NCBI GenBank assembly: GCA_023634235.1
Contig: JAMKCF010000076.1
Span: forward strand, 389,925 to 453,924
Length of the DNA: 64,000 bases
DNA from: Pisaster brevispinus
Lineage: Eukaryota; Echinodermata; Asteroidea; Forcipulatida; Asteriidae
Direction of reading: 5' to 3'
Below the pieces are notes generated by a model. The model was not told where the DNA came from and searched no databases. It was given only the letters and a program-made list of their open reading frames with translations. The position numbers and the translations under genes were made by a program. Shown here in pieces: positions 1 to 12,500 of this stretch. Each line of letters opens with the position of its first letter. Position 1 is the first letter of the stretch.

Positions 1-314
1 ATCGCACTTTTGTTTTCGACCCCAAAAATCAAAATGGCGACAGGGTACTACCTGTCAAATATTCCCAAAATTCGACCCCCGGTAACATGGCGATTTTCGG
101 CGATCACTTTTCGCGGACACCTCCCCCGACGGTGCTGGTTGGAATTTGAAGGCCGCAACCATTTTATTCCATGAATTATTGAGGTTTTTTGGGCAAGAAA
201 GATGACGTCACTTTTTGTTAGAAAGCTCCTAATTGCCCAGGTTTTGGGATTTGGCCATGTCCCCACACAGAAAAGGTCTTCAGGGAAGTCTAGTCTAGAA
301 CGCTGCACCGTCAA
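1..314 (+). repeat. Reference unit of the 314-bp satellite
   Basis: This unit defines the numbering used in the other entries. Landmarks: ATGGCG at 34-39, 87-92 and 202-207 in most units; TTCGACCCC at 15-23 and 71-79; the run TTTTCGCGG near 108-115; a six-T run at 185-190; and an 11-bp hyphenated palindrome TCTAGTCTAGA at 289-299 that includes one XbaI site, TCTAGA, at 294-299. Unit 1 itself differs from the consensus at position 205 (G to A) and position 218 (C to T). The first change turns TGGCGTCA into a perfect TGACGTCA palindrome at 203-210. The unit boundary is arbitrary. Confidence 0.95.
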
Positions 315-3300
315 ATCGCACTTTTGTTTTCGACCCCAAAAATCAAAATGGCGACAGGGTACTACCTGTCAAATATTCCCAAAATTCGACCCCCGGTAAC
401 ATGGCGATTTTCGGCGATCACTTTTCGCGGACACCTCCCCCGACGGTGCTGGTTGGAATTTGAAGGCCGCAACCATTTTATTCCATGAATTATTGAGGTT
501 TTTTGTGCAAGAAAGATGGCGTCACTTTTTGCTAGAAAGCTCCTAATTGCCCAGGTTTTGGGATTTGGCCATGTCCCCACACAGAAAAGGTCTTCAGGGA
601 AGTCTAGTCTAGAACGCTGCACCGTCAAATCGCACTTTTGTTTTCGACCCCAAAAGTCAAAATGGCGACAGGGTACTACCTGTCAAATATTCCCAAAATT
701 CGACCCCCGGTAACATGGCGATTTTCGGCGATCACTTTTCGCGGACACCTCCCCCGACGGTGCTGGTTGGAATTTGAAGGCCGCAACCATTTTATTCCAT
801 GAATTATTGAGGTTTTTTGGGCAAGAAAGATGGCGTCACTTTTTGCTAGAAAGCTCCTAATTGCCCAGGTTTTGGGATTTGGCCATGTCCCCACACAGAA
901 AAGGTCTTCAGGGAAGTCTAGTCTAGAACGCTGCACCGTCAAATCGCACTTTTGTTTTCGACCCCAAAAATCAAAATGGCGACAGGGTACTACCTGTGAA
1001 ATATTCCCAAAATTCGACCCCCGGTAACATGGCGATTTTCGGCGATCACTTTTCGCGGACACCTCCCCCGACGGTGCTGGTTGGAATTTGAAGGCCGCAA
1101 CCATTTTATTCCATGAATTATTGAGGTTTTTTTGGGCAAGAAAGATGGCGTCACTTTTTGGTAGAAAGCTCCTAATTGCCCAGGTTTTGGGATTTGGCCA
1201 TGTCCCCACACAGAAAAGGTCTTCAGGGAAGTCTAGTCTAGAACGCTGCACCGTCAAATCGCACTTTTGTTTTCGACCCCAAAAGTCAAAATGGCGACAG
1301 GGTACTACCTGTCAAATATTCCCAAAATTCGACCCCCGGTAACATGGCGATTTTCGGCGATCACTTTTCGCGGACACCTCCCCCGACGGTGCTGGTTGGA
1401 ATTTGAAGGCCGCAACCATTTTATTCCATGAATTATTGAGGTTTTTTGGGCAAGAAAGATGGCGTCACTTTTTGCTAGAAAGCTCCTAATTGCCCAGGTT
1501 TTGGGATTTGGCCATGTCCCCACACAGAAAAGGTCTTCAGGGAAGTCTAGTCTAGAACGCTGCACCGTCAAATCGCACTTTTGTTTTCGACCCCAAAAAT
1601 CAAAATGGCGACAGGGTACTACCTGTCAAATATTCCCAAAATTCGACCCCCGGTAACATGGCGATTTTCGGCGATCACTTTTCGCGGACACCTCCCCCGA
1701 CGGTGCTGGTTGGAATTTGAAGGCCGCAACCATTTTATTCCATGAATTATTGAGGTTTTTTGGGCAAGAAAGATGGCGTCACTTTTTGCTAGAAAGCTCC
1801 TAATTGCCCAGGTTTTGGGATTTGGCCATGTCCCCACACAGAAAAGGTCTTCAGGGAAGTCTAGTCTAGAACGCTGCACCGTCAAATCGCACTTTTGTTT
1901 TCGACCCCAAAAATCAAAATGGCGACAGGGTACTACCTGTCAAATATTCCCAAAATTCGACCCCCGGTAACATGGCGATTTTCGGCGATCACTTTTCGCG
2001 GACACCTCCCCCGACGGTGCTGGTTGGAATTTGAAGGCCGCAACCATTTTATTCCATGAATTATTGAGGTTTTTTGGGCAAGAAAGATGGCGTCACTTTT
2101 TGCTAGAAAGCTCCTAATTGCCCAGGTTTTGGGATTTGGCCATGTCCCCACACAGAAAAGGTCTTCAGGGAAGTCTAGTCTAGAACGCTGCACCGTCAAA
2201 TCGCACTTTTGTTTTCGACCCCAAAAGTCAAAATGGCGACAGGGTACTACCTGTCAAATATTCCCAAAATTCGACCCCCGGTAACATGGCGATTTTCGGC
2301 GATCACTTTTCGCGGACACCTCCCCCGACGGTGCTGGTTGGAATTTGAAGGCCGCAACCATTTTATTCCATGAATTATTGAGGTTTTTTGGGCAAGAAAG
2401 ATTGCGTCACTTTTTGCTAGAAAGCTCCTAATTGCCCAGGTTTTGGGATTTGGCCATGTCCCCACACAGAAAAGGTCTTCAGGGAAGTCTAGTCTAGAAC
2501 GCTGCACCGTCAAATCGCACTTTTGTTTTCGACCCCAAAAGTCAAAATGGCGACAGGGTACTACCTGTCAAATATTCCCAAAATTCGACCCCCGGTAACA
2601 TGGCGATTTTCGGCGATCACTTTTCGCGGACACCTCCCCCGACGGTGCTGGTTGGAATTTGAAGGCCGCAACCATTTTATTCCATGAATTATTGAGGTTT
2701 TTTGGGCAAGAAAGATGGCGTCACTTTTTGCTAGAAAGCTCCTAATTGCCCAGGTTTTGGGATTTGGCCATGTCCCCACACAGAAAAGGTCTTCAGGGAA
2801 GTCTAGTCTAGAACGCTGCACCGTCAAATCGCACTTTTGTTTTCGACCCCAAAAGTCAAAATGGCGACAGGGTACTACCTGTGAAATATTCCCAAAATTC
2901 GACCCCCGGTAACATGGCGATTTTCGGCGATCACTTTTCGCGGACACCTCCCCCGACGGTGCTGGTTGGAATTTGAAGGCCGCAACCATTTTATTCCATG
3001 AATTATTGAGGTTTTTTGGGCAAGAAAGATGGCGTCACTTTTTGCTAGAAAGCTCCTAATTGCCCAGGTTTTGGGATTTGGCCATGTCCCCACACAGAAA
3101 AGGTCTTCAGGGAAGTCTAGTCTAGAACGCTGCACCGTCAAATCGCACTTTTGTTTTCGACCCCAAAAGTCAAAATGGCGACAGGGTACTACCTGTCAAA
3201 TATTCCCAAAATTCGACCCCCGGTAACATGGCGATTTTCGGCGATCACTTTTCGCGGACACCTCCCCCGACGGTGCTGGTTGGAATTTGAAGGCCGCAAC

Positions 3301-4083
3301 CATTTTATTCCATGAATTATTGAGGTTTTTTGGGCAAGAAAGATGGCGTCACTTTTTGCTAGAAAGCTCCTAATTGCCCAGGTTTTGGGATTTGGCCATG
3401 TCCCCACACAGAAAAGGTCTTCAGGGAAGTCTAGTCTAGAACGCTGCACCGTCAAATCGCACTTTTGTTTTCGACCCCAAAAGTCAAAATGGCGACAGGG
3501 TACTACCTGTCAAATATTCCCAAAATTCGACCCCCGGTAACATGGCGATTTTCGGCCATCACTTTTCGCGGACACCTCCCCCGACGGTGCTGGTTGGAAT
3601 TTGAAGGCCGCAACCATTTTATTCCATGAATTATTGAGGTTTTTGGGGCAAGAAAGATGGCGTCACTTTTTGCTAGAAAGCTCCTAATTGCCCAGGTTTT
3701 GGGATTTGGCCATGTCCCCACACAGAAAAGGTCTTCAGGGAAGTCTAGTCTAGAACGCTGCACCGTCAAATCGCACTTTTGTTTTCGACCCCAAAAGTCA
3801 AAATGGCGACAGGGTACTACCTGTCAAATATTCCCAAAATTCGACCCCCGGTAACATGGCGATTTTCGGCGATCACTTTTCGCGGACACCTCCCCCGACG
3901 GTGCTGGTTGGAATTTGAAGGCCGCAACCATTTTATTCCATGAATTATTGAGGTTTTTTGGGCAAGAAAGATGGCGTCACTTTTTGCTAGAAAGCTCCTA
4001 ATTGCCCAGGTTTTGGGATTTGGCCATGTCCCCACACAGAAAAGGTCTTCAGGGAAGTCTAGTCTAGAACGCTGCAACGTCAA
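1..4083 (+). repeat. Array segment 1: C91 units with the A28G variant
   Basis: Thirteen units, all with C at unit position 91. Eight of them (starting at 629, 1258, 2200, 2514, 2828, 3142, 3456 and 3770) carry A28G, which I did not see to the right of 4.1 kb. C56G occurs in the units starting at 943 and 2828, six units apart. A T6 to T7 expansion lies at 1127-1133. G102C occurs in the unit at 3456. The unit at 2200 has ATT in place of ATG at the start of the recurrent plus-strand frame, near 2402. There are no genes. Confidence 0.9.
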
Positions 4084-5025
4084 ATCGCACTTTTGTTTTC
4101 GACCCCAAAAATCAAAATGGCGACAGGGTACTACCTGTCAAATATTCCCAAAATTCGACCCCCGGTAACATGGCGATTTTCGGCGATCACTTTTCGCGGA
4201 CACCTCCCCCGACGGTGCTGGTTGGAATTTGAAGGCCGCAACCATTTTATTCCATGAATTATTGAGGTTTTTTGGGCAAGAAAGATGGCGTCACTTTTTG
4301 CTAGAAAGCTCCTAATTGCCCAGGTTTTGGGATTTGGCCATGTCCCCACACAGAAAAGGTCTTCAGGGAAGTCTAGTCTAGAACGCTGCACCGTCAAATC
4401 GCACTTTTGTTTTCGACCCCAAAAATCAAAATGGCGACAGGGTGCTACCTGTCAAATATTCCCAAAATTCGACCCCCGGTAACATGGCGATTTTCGGCGA
4501 TCACTTTTCGCGGACACCTCCCCCGACGGTGCTGGTTGGAATTTGAAGGCCGCAACCATTTTATTCCATGAATTATTGAGGTTTTTTGGGCAAGAAAGAT
4601 GGCGTCACTTTTTGCTAGAAAGCTCCTAATTGCCCAGGTTTTGGGATTTGGCCATGTCCCCACACAGAAAAGGTCTTCAGGGAAGTCTAGTCTAGAACGC
4701 TGCACCGTCAAATCGCACTTTTGTTTTCGACCCCAAAAATCAAAATGGCGACAGGGTACTACCTGTCAAATATTCCCAAAATTCGACCCCCGGTAACATG
4801 GCGATTTTCGGCGATCACTTTTCGCGGTCACCTCCCCCGACGGTGCTGGTTGGAATTTGAAGGCCGCAACCATTTTATTCCATGAATTATTGAGGTTTTT
4901 TGGGCAAGAAAGATGGCGTCACTTTTTGCTAGAAAGCTCCTAATTGCCCAGGTTTTGGGATTTGGCCATGTCCCCACACAGAAAAGGTCTTCAGGGAAGT
5001 CTAGTCTAGAACGCTGCACCGTCAA

Positions 5026-5339
5026 ATCGCACTTTTGTTTTCGACCCCAAAAATCAAAATGGCGACACGGTACTACCTGTCAAATATTCCCAAAAATCGA
5101 CCCACGGTAACATGGCGATTTTCGGCGATCACTTTTTGCGGACACCTCCCCCGACGGTGCTGGTTCGAATTTGAAGGCCGCAACCATTTTATTCCATGAA
5201 TTATTGAGGTTTTTGGGGCCACAAAGATGGCGTCACTTTTTGCTAGAAAGCTCCTAATTGCCCAGGTTTTGGGATTTGGCCATGTCCCCACACAGAAAAG
5301 GTCTTCAGGGAAGTCTAGTCTAGAACGCTGCACCGTCAA
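5026..5339 (+). repeat. Most divergent full-length satellite unit
   Basis: About eight substitutions separate this unit from its neighbours: G to C at 5068, T to A at 5096, C to A at 5104, C to T at 5137, G to C at 5166, and three changes at about 5216-5222 that give TTTTTGGGGCCACAAAG in place of TTTTTTGGGCAAGAAAG. That is about 2.5% divergence, where most units in the array differ by 0-4 bases. Length stays at 314 bp. Confidence 0.85.
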
Positions 5340-5694
5340 ATCGCACTTTTGTTTTCGACCCCAAAAATCAAAATGGCGACAGGGTACTACCTGTCAAATA
5401 TTCCCAAAATTCGACCCCCGGTAACATGGCGATTTTCGGCGATCACTTTTCGCGGACACCTCCCCCGACGGTGCTGGTTGGAATTTGAAGGCCGCAACCA
5501 TTTTATTCCATGAAATATTGAGGTTTTTTGGGCAAGAAAGATGGCGTCACTTTTTGCTAGAAAGCTCCTAATTGCCCAGGTTTTGGGATTTTGGCCATGT
5601 CCCCACACAGAAAAGGTCTTCAGGGAAGTCTAGTCTAGAACGCTGCACCGTCAAATCGCACTTTTGTTTTCGACCCCAAAAATCAAAATGGCGA

Positions 5695-5720
5695 CCACTT
5701 TTCGCGGACACCTCCCCCGA
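5695..5720 (+). other. Patchwork insertion copied from 64 bp downstream in the unit
   Basis: The bases normally at unit positions 42-47 are replaced by about 25 bases matching unit positions 105-129, the stretch beginning CACTTTTCGCGGACACC. This adds 19 bp; with the extra T near 5590 it gives a local spacing of 334 bp instead of 314. The flanks on both sides are ordinary satellite. Replication template switching within or between units would explain it. Confidence 0.85.
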
Positions 5721-7286
5721 CTACCTGTCAAATATTCCCAAAATTCGACCCCCGGTAACATGGCGATTTTTGGCGATCACTTTTCGCAGACACCTCCCCC
5801 GACGGTGCTGGTTGGAATTTGAAGGCCGCAACCATTTTATTCCATGAATTATTGAGGTTTTTTGGGCAAGAAAGATGGCGTCACTTTTTGCTAGAAAGCT
5901 CCTAATTGCCCAGGTTTTGGGATTTGGCCATGTCCCCACACAGAAAAGGTCTTCAGGGAAGTCTAGTCTAGAACGCTGCACCGTCAAATCGCACTTTTGT
6001 TTTCGACCGCAAAAATCAAAATGGCGACAGGGTACTACCTGTCAAATATTCCCAAAATTCGACACCCGGTAACATGGCGATTTTCGGCGATCACTTTTCG
6101 CGGACACCTCCCCCGACGGTGCTGGTTGGAATTTGAAGGCCGCAACCATTTTATTCCATGAATTATTGAGGTTTTTTGGGCAAGAAAGATGGCGTCACTT
6201 TTTGCTAGAAAGCTCCTAATTGCCCAGGTTTTGGGATTTGGCCATGTCCCCACACAGAAAAGGTCTTCAGGGAAGTCTAGTCTAGAACGCTGCACCGTCA
6301 AATCGCACTTTTGTTTTCGACCCCAAAAATCAAAATGGCGACAGGGTACTACCTGTCAAATATTCCCAAAATTCGACCCCTGGTAACATGGCGATTTTCG
6401 GCGATCACTTTTCGCGGACACCTCCCCCGACGGTGCTGGTTGGAATTTGAAGGCCGCAACCATTTTATTCCATGAATTATTGAGGTTTTTTGGGCAAGAA
6501 AGATGGCGTCACTTTTTGCTAGAAAGCTCCTAATTGCCCAGGTTTTGGGATTTGGCCATGTCCCCACACAGAAAAGGTCTTCAGGGAAGTCTAGTCTAGA
6601 ACGCTGCACCGTCAAATCGCACTTTTGTTTTCGACCCCAAAAATCAAAATGGCGACAGGGTACTACCTGTCAAATATTCCCAAAATTCGACCCCCGGTAA
6701 CATGGCGATTTTCGGCGATCACTTTTCGCGGACACCTCCCCCGACGGTGCTGGTTGGAATTTGAAGGCCGCAACCATTTTATTCCATGAATTATTGAGGT
6801 TTTTTGGGCAATAAAGATGGCGTCACTTTTTGCTAGAAAGCTCCTAATTGCCCAGGTTTTGGGATTTGGCCATGTCCCCACACAGAAAAGGTCTTCAGGG
6901 AAGTCTAGTCTAGAACGCTGCACCGTCAAATCGCACTTTTGTTTTCGACCCCAAAATTCAAAATGGCGACAGGGTACTACCTGTCAAATATTCCCAAAAT
7001 TCGACCCCCGGTAACATGGCGATTTTCGGCGATCACTTTTCGCGGACACCTCCCCCGACGGTGCTGGTTGGAATTTGAAGGCCGCAACCATTTTATTCCA
7101 TGAATTATTGAGGTTTTTTGGGCAAGAAAGATGGCGTCACTTTTTGCTAGAAAGCTCCTAATTGCCCAGGTTTTGGGATTTGGCCATGTCCCCACACAGA
7201 AAAGGTCTTCAGGGAAGTCTAGTCTAGAACGCTGCACCGTCAAATCGCACTTTTGTTTTCGACCCCAAAATTCAAAATGGCGACAG

Positions 7287-7304
7287 TCAAATATTCCCAA
7301 ATAT
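7287..7304 (+). other. Small internal duplication of TCAAATATTCCCAAA
   Basis: Eighteen bases replace the usual ten (unit positions 45-54 region), so TCAAATATTCCCAAA appears twice, separated by TATG. The local period becomes 322 bp. The change falls within about 20 bp of the site used by the other length variants of the array (5695, 8553, 16410, 32408 and the truncated units), so unit positions 41-57 look like a breakage or slippage hotspot. Confidence 0.85.
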
Positions 7305-8552
7305 GTCAAATATTCCCAAAATTCGACCCCCGGTAACATGGCGATTTTCGGCGATCACTTTTCGCGGACACCTCCCCCGACGGTGCTGGTTGGAATTTGA
7401 AGGCCGCAACCATTTTATTCCATGAATTATTGAGGTTTTTTGGGCAAGAAAGATGGCGTCACTTTTTGCTAGAAAGCTCCTAATTGCCCAGGTTTTGGGA
7501 TTTGGCCATGTCCCCACACAGAAAAGGTCTTCAGGGAAGTCTAGTCTAGAACGCTGCACCGTCAAATCGCACTTTTGTTTTCGACCCCAAAAATCAAAAT
7601 GGCGACAGGGTACTACCTGTCAAATATTCCCAAAATTCGACCCCCGGTAACATGGCGATTTTCGGCGATCACTTTTCGCGGACACCTCCCCCGACGGTGC
7701 TGGTTGGAATTTGAAGGCCGCAACCATTTTATTCCATGAATTATTGAGGTTTTTTGGGCAAGAAAGATGGCGTCACTTTTTGCTAGAAAGCTCCTAATTG
7801 CCCAGGTTTTGGGATTTGGCCATGTCCCCACACAGAAAAGGTCTTCAGGGAAGTCTAGTCTAGAACGCTGCACCGTCAAATCGCACTTTTGTTTTCGACC
7901 CCAAAAATCAAAATGGCGACAGGGTACTACCTGTCAAATATTCCCAAAATTCGACCCCCGGTAACATGGCGATTTTCGGAGATCACTTTTCGCGGACACC
8001 TCTCCCGACGGTGCTGGTTGGAACTTGAAGGCCGCAACCATTTTATTCCATGAATTATTGAGGTTTTTTGGGCAAGAAAGATGGCGTCACTTTTTGCTAG
8101 AAAGCTCCTAATTGCCCAGGTTTTGGGATTTGGCCATGTCCCCACACAGAAAAGGTCTTCAGGGAAGTCTAGTCTCGAACGCTGCACCGTCAAATCGCAC
8201 TTTTGTTTTCGACCCCAAAAATCAAAATGGCGACAGGGTACTACCTGTCAAATATTCCCAAAATTCGACCCCCGGTAACATGGCGATTTTCGGCGATCAC
8301 TTTTCGCGGACACCTCCCCCGACGGTGCTGGTTGGAATTTGAAGGCCGCAACCATTTTATTCCATGAATTATTGAGTTTTTTTGGGCAAGAAAGATGGCG
8401 TCACTTTTTGCTAGAAAGCTCCTAATTGCCCAGGTTTTGGGATTTGGCCATGTCCCCACACAGAAAAGGTCTTCAGGGAAGTCTAGTCTAGAACGCTGCA
8501 CCGTCAAATCGCACTTTTGTTTTCGACCCCAAAAATCAAAATGGCGACAGGG

Positions 8553-8560
8553 TACTTACT
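8553..8560 (+). other. TACT duplication, first copy (type a unit)
   Basis: GGTACTACC has become GGTACTTACTACC, adding 4 bp at unit positions 46-49. The same unit carries C101A and C170T. The identical combination recurs at 9499-9506 and 13271-13278. Confidence 0.9.
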
Positions 8561-9498
8561 ACCTGTCAAATATTCCCAAAATTCGACCCCCGGTAACATG
8601 GCGATTTTCGGAGATCACTTTTCGCGGACACCTCCCCCGACGGTGCTGGTTGGAATTTGAAGGCCGCAACCATTTTATTCTATGAATTATTGAGGTTTTT
8701 TGGGCAAGAAAGATGGCGTCACTTTTTGCTAGAAAGCTCCTAATTGCCAAGGTTTTGGGATTTGGCCATGTCCCCACACAGAAAAGGTCTTCAGGGAAGT
8801 CTAGTCTAGAACGCTGCACCGTCAAATCGCACTTTTGTTTTCGACCCCAAAAATCAAAATGGCGACAGGGTACTACCTGTCAAATATTCCCAAAATTCGA
8901 CCCCCGGTAACATGGCGATTTTCGGCGATCACTTTTCGCGGACACCTCCCCCGACGGTGCTGGTTGGAATTTGAAGGCCGCAACCATTTTATTCCATGAA
9001 TTAATGAGGTTTTTGGGGCAAGAAAGATGGCGTCACTTTTTGCTAGAAAGCTCCCAATTGCCCAGGTTTTGGGATTTGGCCATGTCCCCACACAGAAAAG
9101 GTCTTCAGGGAAGTCTAGTCTAGAACGCTGCACCGTCAAATCGCACTTTTGTTTTCGACCCCAAAAATCAAAATGGCGACAGGGTACTACCTGTCAAATA
9201 TTCCCAAAATTCGACCCCCGGTAACATGGCGATTTTCGGCCATCACTTTTCGCGGACACCTCCCCCGACGGTGCTGGTTGGAATTTGAAGGCCGCAACCA
9301 TTTTATTCCATGAATTATTGAGGTTTTTTGGGCAAGAAAGATGGCGTCACTTTTTGCTAGAAAGCTCCTAATTGCCCAGGTTTTGGGATTTGGCCATGTC
9401 CCCACACAGAAAAGGTCTTCAGGGAAGTCTAGTCTAGAACGCTGCACCGTCAAATCGCACTTTTGTTTTCGACCCCAAAAATCAAAATGGCGACAGGG

Positions 9499-9506
9499 TA
9501 CTTACT
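9499..9506 (+). other. TACT duplication, second copy (type a unit)
   Basis: Same 4-bp duplication and same linked substitutions (C101A, C170T) as at 8553-8560, so this unit is a copy of that one, three units further on. Confidence 0.9.
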
Positions 9507-12500
9507 ACCTGTCAAATATTCCCAAAATTCGACCCCCGGTAACATGGCGATTTTCGGAGATCACTTTTCGCGGACACCTCCCCCGACGGTGCTGGTTGGA
9601 ATTTGAAGGCCGCAACCATTTTATTCTATGAATTATTGAGGTTTTTTGGGCAAGAAAGATGGCGTCACTTTTTGCTAGAAAGCTCCTAATTGCCCAGGTT
9701 TTGGGATTTGGCCATGTCCCCACACAGAAAAGGTCTTCAGGGAAGTCTAGTCTAGAACGCTGCACCGTCAAATCGCACTTTTGTTTTCGACCCCAAAAAT
9801 CAAAATGGCGACAGGGTACTACCTGTCAAATATTCCCAAAATTCGACCCCCGGTAACATGGCGATTTTCGGCGATCACTTTTCGCGGACACCTCCCCCGA
9901 CGGTGCTGGTTGGAATTTGAAGGCCGCAACCATTTTATTCCATGAATTAATGAGGTTTTTGGGGCAAGAAAGATGGCGTCACTTTTTGCTAGAAAGCTCC
10001 CAATTGCCCAGGTTTTGGGATTTGGCCATGTCCCCACACAGAAAAGGTCTTCAGGGAAGTCTAGTCTAGAACGCTGCACCGTCAAATCGCACTTTTGTTT
10101 TCGACCCCAAAAATCAAAATGGCGACAGGGTACTACCTGTCAAATATTCCCAAAATTCGACCCCCGGTAACATGGCGATTTTCGGCGATCACTTTTCGCG
10201 GACACCTCCCCCGACGGTGCTGGTTGGAATTTGAAGGCCGCAACCATTTTATTCCATGAATTATTGAGGTTTTTTGGGCAAGAAAGATGGCGTCACTTTT
10301 TGCTAGAAAGCTCCTAATTGCCCAGGTTTTGGGATTTGGCCATGTCCCCACACAGAAAAGGTCTTCAGGGAAGTCTAGTCTAGAACGCTGCACCGTCAAA
10401 TCGCACTTTTGTTTTCGACCCCAAAAATCAAAATGGCGACAGGGTACTACCTGTCAAATATTCCCAAAATTCGACCCCCGGTAACATGGCGATTTTCGGC
10501 CATCACTTTTCGCGGACACCTCCCCCGACGGTGCTGGTTGGAATTTGAAGGCCGCAACCATTTTATTCCATGAATTATTGAGGTTTTTTGGGCAAGAAAG
10601 ATGGCGTCACTTTTTGCTAGAAAGCTCCTAATTGCCCAGGTTTTGGGATTTGGCCATGTCCCCACACAGAAAAGGTCTTCAGGGAAGTCTAGTCTAGAAC
10701 GCTGCACCGTCAAATCGCACTTTTGTTTTCGACCCCAAAAATCAAAATGGCGACAGGGTACTACCTGTCAAATATTCCCAAAATTCGACCCCCGGTAACA
10801 TGGCGATTTTCGGCGATCACTTTTCGCGGACACCTCCCCCGACGGTGCTGGTTGGAATTTGAAGGCCGCAACCATTTTATTCCATGAATTATTGAGGTTT
10901 TTTGGGCAAGAAAGATGGCGTCACTTTTTGCTAGAAAGCTCCTAATTGCCCAGGTTTTGGGATTTGGCCATGTCCCCACACAGAAAAGGTCTTCAGGGAA
11001 GTCTAGTCTAGAACGCTGCACCGTCAAATCGCACTTTTGTTTTCGACCCCAAAAATCAAAATGGCGACAGGGTACTACCTGTCAAATATTCCCAAAATTC
11101 GACCCCCGGTAACATGGCGATTTTCGGCGATCACTTTTCGCGGACACCTCCCCCGACGGTGCTGGTTGGAATTTGAAGGCCGCAACCATTTTATTCCATG
11201 AATTATTGACGTTTTTTGGGCAAGAAAGATGGCGTCACTTTTTGCTAGAAAGCTCCTAATTGCCCAGGTTTTGGGATTTGGCCATGTCCCCACACAGAAA
11301 AGGTCTTCAGGGAAGTCTAGTCTAGAACGCTGCACCGTCAAATCGCACTTTTGTTTTCGACCCCAAAAATCAAAATGGCGACAGGGTACTACCTGTCAAA
11401 TATTCCCAAAATTCGACCCCCGGTAACATGGCGATTTTCGGCGATCACTTTTCGCGGACACCTCCCCCGACGGTGCTGGTTGGAATTTGAAGGCCGCAAC
11501 CATTTTATTCCATGAATTATTGAGGTTTTTTGGGCAAGAAAGATGGCGTCACTTTTTGCTAGAAAGCTCCTAATTGCCCAGGTTTTGGGATTTGGCCAAG
11601 TCCCCACACAGAAAAGGTCTTCAGGGAAGTCTAGTCTAGAACGCTGTACCGTCAAATCGCACTTTTGTTTTCGACCCCAAAAATCAAAATGGCGACAGGG
11701 TACTACCTGTCAAATATTCCCAAAATTCGACCCCCGGTAACATGGCGATTTTCGGCGATCACTTTTCGCGGACACCTCCCCCGACGGTGCTGGTTGGAAT
11801 TTGAAGGCCGCAACCATTTTATTCCATGAATTATTGAGGTTTTTTGGGCAAGAAAGATGGCGTCACTTTTTGCTAGAAAGCTCCTAATTGCCCAGGTTTT
11901 GGGATTTGGCCATGTCCCCACACAGAAAAGGTCTTCAGGGAAGTCTAGTCTAGAACGCTGCACCGTCAAATCGCACTTTTGTTTTCGACCCCAAAAATCA
12001 AAATGGCGACAGGGTACTACCTGTCAAATATTCCCAAAATTCGACCCCCGGTAACATGGCGATTTTCGGCGATCACTTTTCGCGGACACCTCCCCCGACG
12101 GTGCTGGTTGGAATTTGAAGGCCGCAACCATTTTATTCCATGAATTATTGAGGTTTTTTGGGCAAGAAAGATGGCGTCACTTTTTGCTAGAAAGCTCCTA
12201 ATTGCCCAGGTTTTGGGATTTGGCCAAGTCCCCACACAGAAAAGGTCTTCAGGGAAGTCTAGTCTAGAACGCTGTACCGTCAAATCGCACTTTTGTTTTC
12301 GACCCCAAAAATCAAAATGGCGACAGGGTACTACCTGTCAAATATTCCCAAAATTCGACCCCCGGTAACATGGCGATTTTCGGCGATCACTTTTCGCGGA
12401 CACCTCCCCCGACGGTGCTGGTTGGAATTTGAAGGCCGCAACCATTTTATTCCATGAATTATTGAGGTTTTTTGGGCAAGAAAGATGGCGTCACTTTTTG

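Larger units (their letters stand above)
4084..8507 (+). repeat. Array segment 2: C91 units with many private changes
   Basis: Fourteen units, all C91. This segment has more unit-specific substitutions than the right half of the window. It holds the most divergent unit (5026-5339), a one-base T insertion at 5589-5592 and two patchwork insertions (near 5695-5720 and 7287-7304). One unit has lost the XbaI site near 8176 (TCTCGA). There are no genes. Confidence 0.88.

Noticed and set aside
108..115. E2F-like site in TTTTCGCGG
   Set aside because: It has one mismatch to TTTSSCGC and no promoter context. A single short match in a repeated unit is not evidence.
97..116. Hairpin from GCGATCACTTTTCGC as a structural or terminator element
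   Set aside because: The stem is only four base pairs with a 7-base loop and does not extend. It is too weak to call.
131..160. CENP-B box in GGTTGGAATTTGAAGG or near TTCGCGGACACC
   Set aside because: Only the short TTGGAA core matches. The required TTCG....A..CGGG spacing is absent on both strands at every TTCG in the unit.
48..314. An 88-codon minus-strand frame repeated in every unit
   Set aside because: It begins at TTG, not ATG, and its longer versions arise only where a stop is lost (C56G, A57C) or an indel shifts the frame. Changes such as C91T alter its protein freely. No domain or signal is visible.
291..337. RNA polymerase III promoter (A box TAGTCTAGAACG, B box TTTTCGACCCC in the next unit, 36 bp apart), suggesting a tRNA-derived element
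   Set aside because: The B-box lacks GG and the T of GGTTCGANTCC, TTTT runs lie between and inside the boxes, and no tRNA fold can be drawn. The second TTCGACCCC at unit 71-79 is equally weak.
202..399. A 65-codon plus-strand frame beginning AAGATGG (good start context), repeated in almost every unit
   Set aside because: It recurs only because the unit recurs. It crosses the unit boundary, is 314-bp periodic (not a multiple of 3), loses its ATG in some units (near 2402) and its stop in others (60717-61344), and resembles no protein I know. A transcript or peptide match would be needed to revive it.
1127..1133. T6 to T7 at 1127-1133 and 31923-31929 as a shared ancestral marker
   Set aside because: Both are homopolymer changes in units with different linked variants, so independent slippage or sequencing error is simpler.
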